Shown: positions 8,073 to 16,340, counted from the first letter of the stretch. The stretch is 64,000 bases of DNA from Deltaproteobacteria bacterium (GCA_020444165.1 JAHLLK010000026.1:1-64000); one strand, 5' to 3'. The notes: generated by a model not told the origin, from the sequence alone. Numbers and translations are program-made.

Positions 8073-8462
8073 TCAGTCGCCGTATTCCACCAGATTGAAC
8101 ACCAGGGCTTCCAGGTCTTCCCGGAACTCCTCGCCGCATTCCTGGGCCGAGTCGTTTTCCCGGTGATAGCGCCAGTTCACCTCCACGCTCCGGCCGATGC
8201 GGGCCGCCTCCTCCAGGGTGTCGAAGAGGTTCATCAGGGCCTTGCTGGAGCTGGAGTTGAAGTAGATGATCTCCAACTCCACCAGCAGCCGCGCCGCGGG
8301 GTCCAGTTCCTCCAGGGCCTGGCGGAGCCAGTGGAAGATCGGCTCGTAGAACTTGGCCGCGTTCTCGGGGTAGGATTCCCCCTTAACGGACAAGGTGCAG
8401 CAACCAGGGTCGAAACTGACCGCCGGGGTGGATTTGGTGGCTTCGATATTGAGATTGTCCAT
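8073..8462 (-). CDS. siaC: SiaC-type phospho-adaptor (DUF1987)
   Basis: The protein has 129 residues and matches the DUF1987/SiaC family: N-terminal STPAVSFDP, central GESYPENAAKFYEPIFHWL, and IIYFNSSSSKALMNLFD. The Ser run at 70-73 sits where Pseudomonas SiaC carries its regulatory Thr, so one of these serines is the likely phosphosite. In the studied system SiaB phosphorylates SiaC, SiaA removes the phosphate, and unphosphorylated SiaC activates the cyclase SiaD. The gene lies between siaB (10-base gap) and siaD (6-base gap), consistent with one operon. Family assignment is strong; the mechanism is carried over from Pseudomonas. Confidence 0.88.
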   Translation of the reverse strand: MDNLNIEATKSTPAVSFDPGCCTLSVKGESYPENAAKFYEPIFHWLRQALEELDPAARLLVELEIIYFNSSSSKALMNLFDTLEEAARIGRSVEVNWRYHRENDSAQECGEEFREDLEALVFNLVEYGD

Positions 8463-8472
8463 GTCCCCTCCG

Positions 8473-9027
8473 TCAGATGACCGCTTTCAACGAGAAAAAG
8501 GCTTGGCCGCCGGCCACGGGCTCGGTGATGGTGCATTCCAGGGGCCCGCTGGCCTTGCGGGCCGTTTCCACCAGGCCCAGCCCGGCCCCCTTGCTGCCCT
8601 CGGGCACCGCGCCCCGGCGCTGCTCTTTGTAAAAGGCTTTCATGCCGTCGCGGTCCAGGCTGTTCAGGAAATCCACCTGGGAGGCCAGGCGCCGGGCCTC
8701 CTCCGGGGAGACATGGTTGCCGCTGGCCACGTAGAAGCCCCCGCCCTCGCGGCCCACCACCACCACGCCCACCCGCAGCTCGCCCGCCGCCTCGGGCGGG
8801 CCGGCCACCCGCTCGGCGGAGTAGTTCACCACGTTCTGCATCTGCTCCACGAAGATGGCAAAGACCTTCTGGGTCACGTTCATGCCGGCCTCCTCCCGCT
8901 CCATCTTGCAGCGAAGCGCGTCTCCGATGCTCTCCACCACGCTTTGGTTGGTGGGGCCGCTGAAGCAAAAGAGAATGCCCTCTTTTTGCAGCTGATTGAA
9001 TAGACCAAACAAATCAAAGGCAATCAT
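8473..9027 (-). CDS. siaB: SiaB-type protein kinase (DUF6272)
   Basis: The protein has 184 residues and resembles SiaB, a GHKL-fold kinase. The N-terminal helix GILFCFSGPTNQSVVESIGD is followed by VFAIFVEQMQNVVNYSAE, where the E-x3-N of the ATP-binding N-box is visible, and by a Gly-rich segment SKGAGLGLVETARKA corresponding to the G-box. It would phosphorylate SiaC. The start ATG lies two bases beyond the siaA stop, so translation is probably coupled. Family and operon position agree. Confidence 0.86.
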   Translation of the reverse strand: MIAFDLFGLFNQLQKEGILFCFSGPTNQSVVESIGDALRCKMEREEAGMNVTQKVFAIFVEQMQNVVNYSAERVAGPPEAAGELRVGVVVVGREGGGFYVASGNHVSPEEARRLASQVDFLNSLDRDGMKAFYKEQRRGAVPEGSKGAGLGLVETARKASGPLECTITEPVAGGQAFFSLKAVI

Positions 9028-9029
9028 GG

Positions 9030-11114
9030 CTACGTCCTCTTGGGGGTCAAGGTGAATCCCAGCACGGTGAGATCATCGCGCTGCGGGCCATCGCCTTGGT
9101 AAGCGGCCAGGGTCTCCTCCAGGGCCTCCCGCTGCCCGGCCAGGCCGCACCCGGCCTGGGAGGCCAAGAACTCCAGGAAGCGCGTACGGCCGAAGGGCAG
9201 GCCCCGCTCCCCGCCCACCTGGTCCCACAAGCCGTCGGTGGCCAGGTAACAGCGGAGCCCGGGAGTCAGCTCCACCCGGTGGTTGGTGAACTGATAGCCC
9301 GGGCCCGAGGAGCGGTAGCCCAGGCTTTGACGGTCTCCCCGGATCTCTTGGACTACCCCGCCCTGGGCCAGGAACAGGCCCAGGCGGGCCCCGGCAAAGG
9401 TCAACTCCCCCTTTTCCTGGTCCACCAGACAAAGGGCGATGTCCAGGCCGTCGTCGGAGCGCCCTCCGTCGCTGTCCTGGCTCAGCATGCGCCGCACCAG
9501 GCCGTTCAGCCGGGCCAGGATGGCGGCCGGATCGTTGAAGCCCTGCTCTTTCAGGGCCCGGCGCAGGCTGGTGGCGGCGATGGTGGTCATGATGGCCCCG
9601 GGCACCCCGTGGCCGGTGCAGTCCAAGAGCGCCAGGCAGAAGTGGGGCCCTTCGGCCCTGAGCCACAACAGGTCGCCGCCGATAACCTCCTTGGGCCGGT
9701 ACAGGAAGAAGTACTCGCCCAGGCGCTCGGCCAGCTCGGCCTCCGTGGGCAACAGCGCCCGCTGGATGGTGCGGGCGTATTCGATGCTCTCCATGATCTC
9801 GGTGTTGGCCTCGGCCAAGCGGGCCAGGTTTTCGCTCAGCTCCGCCGTCTTTTCCTGCACCTTGGCGTCCAGGGTGCGCACGTGGTCTTCCAGGGTGTCC
9901 ACCATGGAGTCGAACTGGGAGCCCAAAAAGCCGATCTCGTCGTCGCCGGCCAGGCCGGAGCGCACGCTGAGGTCGCCCTCGCGCACCCGGTAGGCCGTGC
10001 GGGACAGGACCTCGATGGGCTTCAGGAGTTTCTTGAGGAAGTAGAAGCCCGCCAACAGGGACGCCAGGAACACCGCGGCCGAGATGCCCACGATGCGCCA
10101 GGTGAGCCGCTGCGAATCCTCCAACAGTTCGTCCTGGTACACCGAGGAGGCGATGTACCAGTTGAAGCCCGGCGAATGGCGCACCCAGGAGAGTTTGTCG
10201 TACACATAGTGCCCCCGGTCCCCCGGGCGGTCCCATTTATAGGCCAGGGGTTTGCCGGGGCGCTGGATCTGGGCCTTCAGGGCCGGGAACAAAGGCTTGC
10301 CGGTGCTCGGGTCCCGGAGTTGGCCCACGTCCTGGCCCTCCAGGCTGTGATCCGGGTGGATCACCATTTTCAGGTTTTTGTCGAAGATGTACATGTAGCC
10401 GGTGCGGCCCAGTTTGGTCCGAGCCATCAGGAGGCGGAGCTGGTCCACCAGCTCCCTTTGCCGGCGCTGCACCTCCTCCTCGATGTCGTCCACATACACC
10501 CCGGTGGCCACCACCCAGTCCCAGGGGGCGAACAGGCGGCCGTAGGTGAGCTTTTCCGAGGGCTTGGTGCGGCCCAGGCGGTTCCACCAGTAGGTGGTGA
10601 AGCCCTCACCCTCCCGGCGGACCACCTCCAAAAGCCGGGGCACGATGAGGTTGCCCTTTACGTCCTTGACCTGGGAGAAGTCGGCGCCGTGCAGGCGGGG
10701 GTCGGGGTGGCTCAGGAGCTTGGCCGCGAAATCGGCGATGTAGATGTAATCGTCCTTGGCGTAGAGAAAGCCCCGCACCGTGTCCAGGCATTCCTTTTTG
10801 ATGCGGGCCACGTCCGCGCCGGGCTGCCGGGAAGCCCGCTCCTGCGTGGCGAGGTAATCCAGGGCGATGCGGACCAGATGGGTCAGCTCTTGCTTGCGTT
10901 GGGCCAGGGCCTCGCGGCGATAAGCCGCGATCTCGTCGTATTTGGCCTCCACCACGGATTCCAGGCGGTCCAAAAGGGAAACCGCGAGCTTTTCCTCCAT
11001 GGTGTAGGTGATGTCACGGATAAGCGGGATGGTGCAAAGGGCCAGGGCCAGGGTGCAGCCGCCCACGATGAAGAAGATGTAGGCAAAAACTTTGAACCAT
11101 AGACGCGACTTCAT
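9030..11114 (-). CDS. siaA: SiaA-type membrane PP2C phosphatase with Cache sensor
   Basis: The 694-residue protein starts at the ATG of MKSRLWFKVF. Its layout is transmembrane helix 1 (about 10-30), a periplasmic double Cache region (about 35-340, with the sCache_2 hallmark TYGRLFAPWDWVVATGVYVDD and a second half WYIASSVYQDEL), helix 2 (about 350-370), HAMP, a short coiled coil, and a C-terminal PP2C/SpoIIE phosphatase. Metal-binding motifs are present (VIGGDLLW, LLDCTGHGVPGA, SDDGLDIALC, ATDGLWDQ, RDDLTV). An external ligand would tune dephosphorylation of SiaC and hence c-di-GMP. It is the first gene of the operon; the upstream promoter was not identified. Confidence 0.9.
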   Translation of the reverse strand: MKSRLWFKVFAYIFFIVGGCTLALALCTIPLIRDITYTMEEKLAVSLLDRLESVVEAKYDEIAAYRREALAQRKQELTHLVRIALDYLATQERASRQPGADVARIKKECLDTVRGFLYAKDDYIYIADFAAKLLSHPDPRLHGADFSQVKDVKGNLIVPRLLEVVRREGEGFTTYWWNRLGRTKPSEKLTYGRLFAPWDWVVATGVYVDDIEEEVQRRQRELVDQLRLLMARTKLGRTGYMYIFDKNLKMVIHPDHSLEGQDVGQLRDPSTGKPLFPALKAQIQRPGKPLAYKWDRPGDRGHYVYDKLSWVRHSPGFNWYIASSVYQDELLEDSQRLTWRIVGISAAVFLASLLAGFYFLKKLLKPIEVLSRTAYRVREGDLSVRSGLAGDDEIGFLGSQFDSMVDTLEDHVRTLDAKVQEKTAELSENLARLAEANTEIMESIEYARTIQRALLPTEAELAERLGEYFFLYRPKEVIGGDLLWLRAEGPHFCLALLDCTGHGVPGAIMTTIAATSLRRALKEQGFNDPAAILARLNGLVRRMLSQDSDGGRSDDGLDIALCLVDQEKGELTFAGARLGLFLAQGGVVQEIRGDRQSLGYRSSGPGYQFTNHRVELTPGLRCYLATDGLWDQVGGERGLPFGRTRFLEFLASQAGCGLAGQREALEETLAAYQGDGPQRDDLTVLGFTLTPKRT

Positions 11115-11519
11115 GATGAGCCTTCGGCCGGGGGCAGGATACACCGGGGGCCAGGGACGGCAAGGCGCCGCTCCACCGCACCGCCCGGCGGGGCTTTTCC
11201 AAAATGGCACTTTTTTGACGCATCATTATTATCCCCAGGCGGCCCGGCAGCAAGGAGAATCGTGATTCAGCCGGGTTTTGGGGCCGCTGAAGGCAAAAAG
11301 CCCCAGGGAATGGGTATTCCTTGATCTAGAATTACGATTCCGTCACCGGACGTGAGCTTCCAGGGCCAAAAATGGAAAACCCCCCGGGGATCGCCCGGGG
11401 GGATGAGAATTTAGGTCATGCCCGGCTAAAGGCCGGTAATTTGCCCCGCCCCAAGGGGCGGCTGGGCGAGGGCCCCCGGAGAAGGCCCCGGAGGGGGAAG
11501 GCCCGGCCGCGGCCGGGAT
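11115..11519. other. Intergenic stretch between cysKS and siaA
   Basis: About 400 bases lie upstream of siaA and downstream of the CysK-CysRS gene. It holds the terminator at 11366-11402, a GAATCGTGATTC palindrome near 11258 and A/T-rich patches near 11205-11235 and 11310-11345 where a siaA promoter could lie. I could not pick a convincing -35/-10 pair. No ORF is supported. Confidence 0.5.
11366..11402 (-). terminator. Rho-independent terminator after cysKS
   Basis: Arms 11380-11388 and 11394-11402 pair as CCCCCCGGG/CCCGGGGGG with a 5-base loop. On the minus strand the stem is followed by TTTTCCATTTTT. It sits about 120 bases past the stop of the CysK-CysRS gene. Confidence 0.8.
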
Positions 11520-13844
11520 TTACTCCTGGCGGCGCCAGCGCGTGCCGGCCGGGGTGTCGATGAGCTGCACCCCCATCTGGGTCAGTTCATCCCGCAGGCG
11601 GTCGGCCGCGGTCCAGTCCTTCTGCCGCCGGGCCTCTTCGCGCTGGGCGATCAAATCCGCCACCTTCTGGTCCGGGCTCTGGGGGTTCATGTCGATCACC
11701 CCCAGCACCCGGTTCACTCGGGCCATGAAATCCAACACCCGCTCCGCCTGGGATTTGTCCAGCCCGCCGGCCGTGGCCAGGCGGTTGACCCGCCGGGTGA
11801 AGGCGAACAGGTGCCCCAGGGCCATGGGCACGTTCAAATCGGCGTCCATGGCCTCCTGCATCTTGTGGCGGGTGTTGCCGATCTCCTGGTCCACCTCCGG
11901 CGAGGTTTGCCCGGCGGGCATGAACACCAGCCGGGCCACGAATTCGTTGAGGCGGCGGACCGTCTTCTCAGCCAGGTCCATCTGGGCCGGGCTGAAGCGG
12001 AGCACCTTGCGGTAGTGCTGGGACAGGAGCCAGAAACGCACCGCGGCAGGGCTGTAACCAGCCTTAAGCACTTGCTCCAAGGTGGCGTCATTGCCCGCGT
12101 GGCGGCTGATCTTGCGGCCGCAGGCCATCACCACCTCGGAATGCATCCAGATGTTGGCCAGAGGCCGGCCCCTGAGCCCCTCGGCGATGGCTATCTCATT
12201 GTCGCCATGGGGGAAAATAAGATCGCATCCCGCCAGGTGCAGGTCAAAGGGCTGGCCCAGGTGGGACGCGCTCATGAGCGCGCACTCCACGTGCCAGCCG
12301 GGGCGGACGTTGCCCCATGGGGTCTGCCAATAGACGCCGGCCTTGAGCTCGGCCAGGGTGGAGCGCTTCAACAGGACGAAATCGCTGGGATTCTCTTTTT
12401 CGTAGTAGTCGAAGTCCACGGTCTTGCCGCTCTGCACCGAGGACAGATCCATGCCCGAGAGCTTGCCGTAGGTGGGGAACTTGCTGATGTTAAAGTAAAC
12501 ACTACGAAGTTTCTCATAGGCCAGGCCCTTGGCCAGCAGCTCCCGGGTCAGGTCCACCATCTCGCCCACGTGCTCGCTGGAGCGGGGGTAGAGGTGGGCC
12601 GGCTTCACCCCCAGGGTGGTCATGGCCTCGAAGAACACCTTTTCCCAGCGGGCGGTGAACTCCTCCAGCTTGGCCCCTTCTTCCAGGCACTGGTTGATGG
12701 TGCGGTCGTCCACGTCGCTGATGTTCACCACCAGCTTGACCTCGAAGCCCCGGAACTCCAAATAGCGCCGGATCAGGTCGGCCGAGACCATGCGGCGGCA
12801 CAGGCCCAGGTCCGGCGGGCCGTCCAGGCTGGGGCCGCAGGCGTAGATGCCCACCTGGCCGGGCCGCACCGGGCGGAGCTGGTCCACCCGGCGGGTCAGG
12901 GTGTTGTAGATCTTCAAGGGCTCGGGCAGCTGGTCGGACACGAACAGGCTGGTGGAAAGGTAGCGCTCGCCGCCGTCGGGCAACAGGGCCACCACCAGGC
13001 CCTCTTCCAGGTTGTGGGCCTCGTCCAGGGCCGCCTTCATGGCCGCGCCGGCGCTCATGCCCACGAAGATGCCCTCCTCGCGGGCCAGGCGGCGGGCGGT
13101 CTCGTAGGCCGAGTCGTCGTCCACGTTGACCACCTTCATGGTCTCCCGGGGCTCGTAGATCCCCGGGGCGTAGGACTCCTTCATGTTCTTGAGGCCCTGG
13201 ATCTTGTGCCCCTGGAACGGCTCCACGCCCACCACCAGGACCTGGTCGCTGAGTTCCCGGAAGCGGCGGGTGAGCCCCATGAGGGTGCCGGAGGTGCCCA
13301 TGGCCACCACCACCACCCGCACCTTGCCGGCGGTGGCCTCCCAAATCTCGTCGGCCGTGCCGTTTTCCGAGTGGGCCCGCCAGTTGTTGTCGTTGTTGAA
13401 CTGGTCCACCAGGAAATACTTGTCCGGCTCCTCGCGGGCCAAGCGGTAGGCCTCCTCGATGGCGCCGTCGGTGGAGAGATGGGCGGGGGTCAACAGGATC
13501 TCGGCCCCGTAGGCCCTGAGGATCTTCTTGCGCTCCTCGCTGGCCGACTCGCTCATGGTGAAGAGCATGCGGTAGCCCTTCACCGCGCAGACCATGGCCA
13601 AGCCGATGCCGGTGTTGCCGCTGGTGGCCTCCAGGACGATCTTGTCCGGGGTCATCTCGCCGCTCGCTTCGGCGGCCTCGATCATCCGGAGCGCGGCGCG
13701 GTCCTTGACCGAGCCGCCGGGGTTCATGTACTCCAGCTTGGCGTAGACCTCCACTGGACCGGACCGGAAAAGGCGGTTGATGCGGACGAGCGGGGTGCCG
13801 CCCACCAGCTCCAAGACGTTGTTGACCCTAGTGAGTTCCATCAT
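11520..13844 (-). CDS. Cysteine synthase fused to a cysteinyl-tRNA synthetase-like domain
   Basis: The 774-residue protein is a fusion. Residues 1-308 are a PLP-dependent cysteine synthase: LVGGTPLVRI, NPGGSVKDRA with the Schiff-base Lys47, the phosphate loop TSGNTGIG, GTSGTLMG, and SAGAAM. Residues 309-774 match cysteinyl-tRNA synthetase from end to end. The zinc ligands are kept (Cys336, GWHVEC, FPHGDNE), as is NISDVDD. The catalytic HIGH motif, however, reads DLGL (PPDLGLCRR) and KMSKS reads KISRH. The CysRS half may therefore be weak or inactive and serve tRNA or protein binding. The start is the first ATG of ATGATG; an upstream extension lacks homology. The unit has its own terminator. 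Confidence 0.9.
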   Translation of the reverse strand: MMELTRVNNVLELVGGTPLVRINRLFRSGPVEVYAKLEYMNPGGSVKDRAALRMIEAAEASGEMTPDKIVLEATSGNTGIGLAMVCAVKGYRMLFTMSESASEERKKILRAYGAEILLTPAHLSTDGAIEEAYRLAREEPDKYFLVDQFNNDNNWRAHSENGTADEIWEATAGKVRVVVVAMGTSGTLMGLTRRFRELSDQVLVVGVEPFQGHKIQGLKNMKESYAPGIYEPRETMKVVNVDDDSAYETARRLAREEGIFVGMSAGAAMKAALDEAHNLEEGLVVALLPDGGERYLSTSLFVSDQLPEPLKIYNTLTRRVDQLRPVRPGQVGIYACGPSLDGPPDLGLCRRMVSADLIRRYLEFRGFEVKLVVNISDVDDRTINQCLEEGAKLEEFTARWEKVFFEAMTTLGVKPAHLYPRSSEHVGEMVDLTRELLAKGLAYEKLRSVYFNISKFPTYGKLSGMDLSSVQSGKTVDFDYYEKENPSDFVLLKRSTLAELKAGVYWQTPWGNVRPGWHVECALMSASHLGQPFDLHLAGCDLIFPHGDNEIAIAEGLRGRPLANIWMHSEVVMACGRKISRHAGNDATLEQVLKAGYSPAAVRFWLLSQHYRKVLRFSPAQMDLAEKTVRRLNEFVARLVFMPAGQTSPEVDQEIGNTRHKMQEAMDADLNVPMALGHLFAFTRRVNRLATAGGLDKSQAERVLDFMARVNRVLGVIDMNPQSPDQKVADLIAQREEARRQKDWTAADRLRDELTQMGVQLIDTPAGTRWRRQE

Positions 13845-14273
13845 GTGTTCCGGGAAGAGTTCCAGGTTGGGGGGGCATGGCGCAACCGCGCCGCCCCGCT
13901 GGCATTTAATTAGCACCGCTGGCCTGATTTTTCACGGGTTAATGAGTTTTCACCTCGACGGCAAGCACCTTTCCGCCGGGCGGGACTAAAAGTGGGCGGG
14001 ATCAAGTGATTGTGGGAACAAGGATGTTTAAACAGTTGGATCTGCCAATATTCGGTATTTTGTGGTGAAAAATCGGCCGCGTGCCGGAGCAAAACCCAGC
14101 CTAATTAAGTTCTGTTTGTGCAAAGAACCGGAGGGCAAGCCAGCCAGATACGATCTTGAAACACTCGTTATTTCCCAGTGTTGGCAGAGCAGCCTTTTCC
14201 CAAGCCCCCAAGATGTCCGGGACAGGACACCGTGTGCCCCCCTCGCAAAAAAAGCATGCGTGAAGCAAATTCA

Positions 14274-14302
14274 TTGACACTAGGCACATGGAAATATATG
14301 AT
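14274..14302 (+). promoter_or_regulatory. Sigma-70 promoter of the riboswitch transcript
   Basis: TTGACA (14274-14279) and TATGAT (14297-14302) are separated by 17 bases. This near-consensus pair would start a transcript about 10 bases before the riboswitch fold. Confidence 0.8.
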
Positions 14303-14316
14303 GAGTTCTTATATAA

Positions 14317-14486
14317 GGTCGGTGCCCAAGAGGGCTTTAAAAGGGAAGCCGGTGGAAAGCCGGCGCGGACCCGCCGCTGTAACCGGGGACAAAAGCCGCC
14401 AAAGTGTTAGCCACTACCCCCTGCACCTCCTGGGGTGGGAAGGCGCGGCTGGAGGTTGATCCGGGAGCCAGAAGACCTGCCGACCT
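14317..14486 (+). ncRNA. Cobalamin riboswitch
   Basis: The sequence carries the conserved blocks in order: GGTGCC near the 5' end, GGGAAGCCGGTG, the core ACCCGCCGCTGTAA, GCCACT, and the B12 box GAGCCAGAAGACCTGCC at about 14465-14481. It has a near-consensus promoter in front and intrinsic terminators behind. Such riboswitches normally turn off cobalamin synthesis or transport genes, or B12-independent isozymes. Here no such gene follows: only a 19-codon frame (14498-14554, weak start) precedes the first terminator. The class is clear; the target is missing. Confidence 0.93.
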
Positions 14487-14588
14487 GTTTGCCGCGCATG
14501 ACCAGCGAGGATATGGTGCCGTGGATTGCCGCCATGCCTGGTTTTGTTCGGTGAACCAGCCGGGCGAGGAAGTAAGACGGGTACATTC

Positions 14589-14622
14589 CCCGGCCCAAGC
14601 GGGCCGGGTTTTTTATTTTTTA
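14589..14622 (+). terminator. Intrinsic terminator after the riboswitch
   Basis: CCCGGCCC-AAGC-GGGCCGGG (8 bp, 4-base loop) is followed by TTTTTTATTTTTT. Its placement about 100 bases after the B12 box suggests the expression platform or the simple end of the transcript. Confidence 0.88.
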
Positions 14623-14727
14623 CCGGCTGTTCTCAGGCAGCGCCCCAAATTGGCGGCCGTTGCGTTAAAATCGGCACTCCTTCCCCTTTAGCCACGGAGG
14701 TTCGGGCCGTCCTCCGGGGGGAGTCCC

Positions 14728-14768
14728 GCCGGGGGAGCTTCTAACCCAAGCTCCCCCGGCATTTTTTT
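14728..14768 (+). terminator. Second intrinsic terminator
   Basis: Perfect 13-bp arms (14728-14740 and 14748-14760), a 7-base loop CTAACCC, then ATTTTTTTG. Only about 105 bases separate it from the previous terminator, with no recognisable gene between. Confidence 0.88.
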
Positions 14769-14841
14769 GCCCTTAGTCAGGGGCGGCCACTGCGAAAGGA
14801 GAGCGATGCACGGTGCGTCCTGCACCGCGCATCTTGAAGTT

Positions 14842-15014
14842 TTGGCAAAAGCGTGGTTTTGCCAAAGCTCACAAATCACTCGCCTTTTAGGATCGTGATT
14901 TGGCGGGCCATCCTTGGCCCGCTTGAGGCCGATGGGGCACAACTAACCGTCTAAATATGACGTAAGTGGCTGTTTAGTTGACATTATATTTGTATTGGCC
15001 GTGCATCGGCCTCA
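14842..15014. repeat. Family B dispersed repeat, copy 1
   Basis: The block from GCGGGCCATCCTTGGCCCGC (14903) to CGTGCATCGGCCTCA (15014) recurs at 42796-42907, including the exact core AACCGTCTAAATATGAC. The hairpin at 14842-14865 (arms TTGGCAAAA/TTTTGCCAA) is the inverted form of the CCACGC-loop hairpin of family A. No ORF lies inside. Confidence 0.78.
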
Positions 15015-15403
15015 AAATGAGACCATTGCACGGCAATTTTTAGCAAACTTCGCTCATAACGGCAGGTTATCTCTGTTTGTAGTGCTTTTTACGTTGCAAT
15101 GGTCGCATGCGGGCCCTGGATGGCCCGTTGCACAAGGCAGGGAGCCTTGTGCAACGATCTCAAAATGGTTCTTGAGTTAAGCCCCGGGAGGGTGGCTGAA
15201 GGCCGCCAGGCGCTCAACGTCCCCTGCATAGGCACGCCTATTTTAGATTGAAAGCCATGGCGCCTGGCAGGTGCTGGAGATTCTGTTTCCTGCATCCCAA
15301 GCGGCGCGTCCGTTGAAACCTGTAGCATCGTTACGCTGGCATAACCCTTGTCGGCAGGACCATGGCCCCTGGGTCCGGGCCAGATTCTTCCACTCCCGCC
15401 CTA

Positions 15404-15435
15404 TTGATTTAGTATAATCAACTATACTAAATCAA
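15404..15435 (+). promoter_or_regulatory. Operator of the ArsR-type regulator
   Basis: A perfect 13-bp inverted repeat (TTGATTTAGTATA and TATACTAAATCAA, 6-base spacer) contains a TATAAT box at 15413-15418 and ends one base before the AAGGAG of the arsR-like gene. Binding would occlude RNA polymerase, so autorepression is expected. Confidence 0.85.
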
Positions 15436-15449
15436 AGGAGCGAAAAGAA

Positions 15450-15791
15450 TTGCGGCCCCAAGATATCGCCAAAACATGCAAATGCCTCTCCGTGGACACC
15501 CGCGTCCGCCTGTTGCGCCTTCTGGGGGACCAGTGTCTCTGCGTGGGGGCGCTGGCCAGACGTCTGGGGATTACTCCCGGCGCTGTCTCCCAGCACTTGC
15601 GCGTGTTGCGGGAGGCCGGATTGGTGATTCCCGAAAAGCGGGGCTACTTTGTTCATTACCAGATGGACCGGCAGGCGCTGGATCGGTGGCTGGCGGCCTT
15701 GCGGGAGGCGTTCGGATCCCAAGCTCGATGCGAATTCGGTCCCGCGGTGCTTCCTTTGGCCAGCAAGCGTAAAGGAGGAGACGATGTGTGA
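15450..15791 (+). CDS. ArsR-family metal- or redox-responsive repressor
   Basis: The 113-residue protein starts at TTG, with AAAGGAG ten bases upstream. It is an ArsR-type winged helix: LSVDTRVRLLRLLGDQCLCVGALARRLGITPGAVSQHLRVLREAGLVIPEKRG, with the recognition helix at about 43-58 and the wing at YFVHYQM. Four Cys (two before the wing in KCLS/QCLCVG and one in ARCEF) could sense metal or oxidant, but the classical CVC motif of ArsR/SmtB is not exact. It sits directly behind a perfect inverted-repeat operator and begins a unit with an ABC exporter, so it most likely represses that unit until an inducer binds. Confidence 0.88.
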   Translation: MRPQDIAKTCKCLSVDTRVRLLRLLGDQCLCVGALARRLGITPGAVSQHLRVLREAGLVIPEKRGYFVHYQMDRQALDRWLAALREAFGSQARCEFGPAVLPLASKRKGGDDV

Positions 15792-15912
15792 TCGCCGCCA
15801 AAAGGTTTGTCAGCATCTGGAGGAACTGACCGGCATACCCGGGGATTGTTCTCCCGAACAGATACGTAAATGTCAGGGGGAAGTGAAGGATCACCCCTGC
15901 GCGCCGGAATAG
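15784..15912 (+). CDS. 42-residue cysteine-rich small protein
   Basis: The ATG at 15784 overlaps the end of the ArsR gene by eight bases and has AAAGGAGGAG immediately upstream, one of the best ribosome sites in the window. The product has five cysteines (positions 2, 9, 22, 30, 39), at MCDRRQ, KVCQHL, DCSPEQ, RKCQGE and HPCAPE. There is no signal peptide and no hydrophobic segment. The even Cys spacing suggests metal or Fe-S binding. Translational coupling to the ArsR gene implies a related job, for example as metal donor, sensor partner or sequestering protein. I do not recognise a named family. Confidence 0.72.
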   Translation: MCDRRQKVCQHLEELTGIPGDCSPEQIRKCQGEVKDHPCAPE

Positions 15913-15955
15913 CAGGAGAAATAACCGGCCGCCGACTCCCTTACCCCGGCGGTAT

Positions 15956-16340
15956 CAGTGGAGTGTTTGGCCAAAAACTATGGCGCGGCCTTCGCCTTGT
16001 CCGGGATTGGTTCAGGGTGGCCCGAGGCGGAGTCTTCGCCTACCTGGGCCCCAATGGCGCCGGGAAAACCCCCATCATCAATACCTTCTGCGGCCTCTCC
16101 ACCCCGGATGCGAGGCGGATCGAGGGCTGCGGGTGGGATGTGCGACGGGAACCGGCCAAGCTCAAGGGGCACATCGGGGTGGTGCCTGACGAATCCAATC
16201 TCTTCCCCGAGCTTTCTTGCAGGCGCACCAGGACTACCCTGCGAACTTTACGGCCTGCTCCGCCAGGCCAGAGGGAAGCGCACCGGGGAGTTGCGGGCCA
16301 GGTTCGGCCTGTCGGCCGGGTGAGCCTCCCCCTGGCCAGC
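15956..16340 (+). pseudogene. Degenerate ABC-transporter ATPase (frameshifted, truncated)
   Basis: Fragments of one ATPase are spread over several frames. One frame gives CLAKNYGAAFALSGI. A second gives GGVFAYLGPNGAGKTPIINT (Walker A) through LKGHIGVVPDESNLFPELS. A third resumes with PCELYGLLRQARGKRTGELR and ARFGLSAG, then stops. At least two frameshifts are needed, and the signature LSGGQ, Walker B and the rest are missing. It resembles ABC-2 type drug or lipid exporters. It lies between the small Cys protein and the intact LolD-like ATPase, so the ancestral operon may have had a second transporter. Confidence 0.75.

Larger units (their letters stand above)
13845..15449. other. 1.6-kb gene-free region with riboswitch, terminators and repeat
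   Basis: No protein-coding gene could be supported here. The region is visibly less G/C-rich than its surroundings around 14000-14330 and 14930-15110. In order on the plus strand it holds a promoter, a cobalamin riboswitch, two intrinsic terminators, a family B repeat and the ArsR operator. The promoter of the CysK-CysRS gene should lie on the minus strand at roughly 13850-14060. The part 15015-15400 contains nothing I recognise apart from short inverted repeats. Confidence 0.6.

Noticed and set aside
11200..11235. Sigma-54-like TGGCAC box upstream of siaA
   Set aside because: It is on the strand opposite to siaA and the spacing to a GC element is wrong.
14498..14554. 19-codon ORF as the gene regulated by the cobalamin riboswitch
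   Set aside because: It lacks a clear ribosome site and any recognisable homology; kept only as a possibility in the riboswitch finding.
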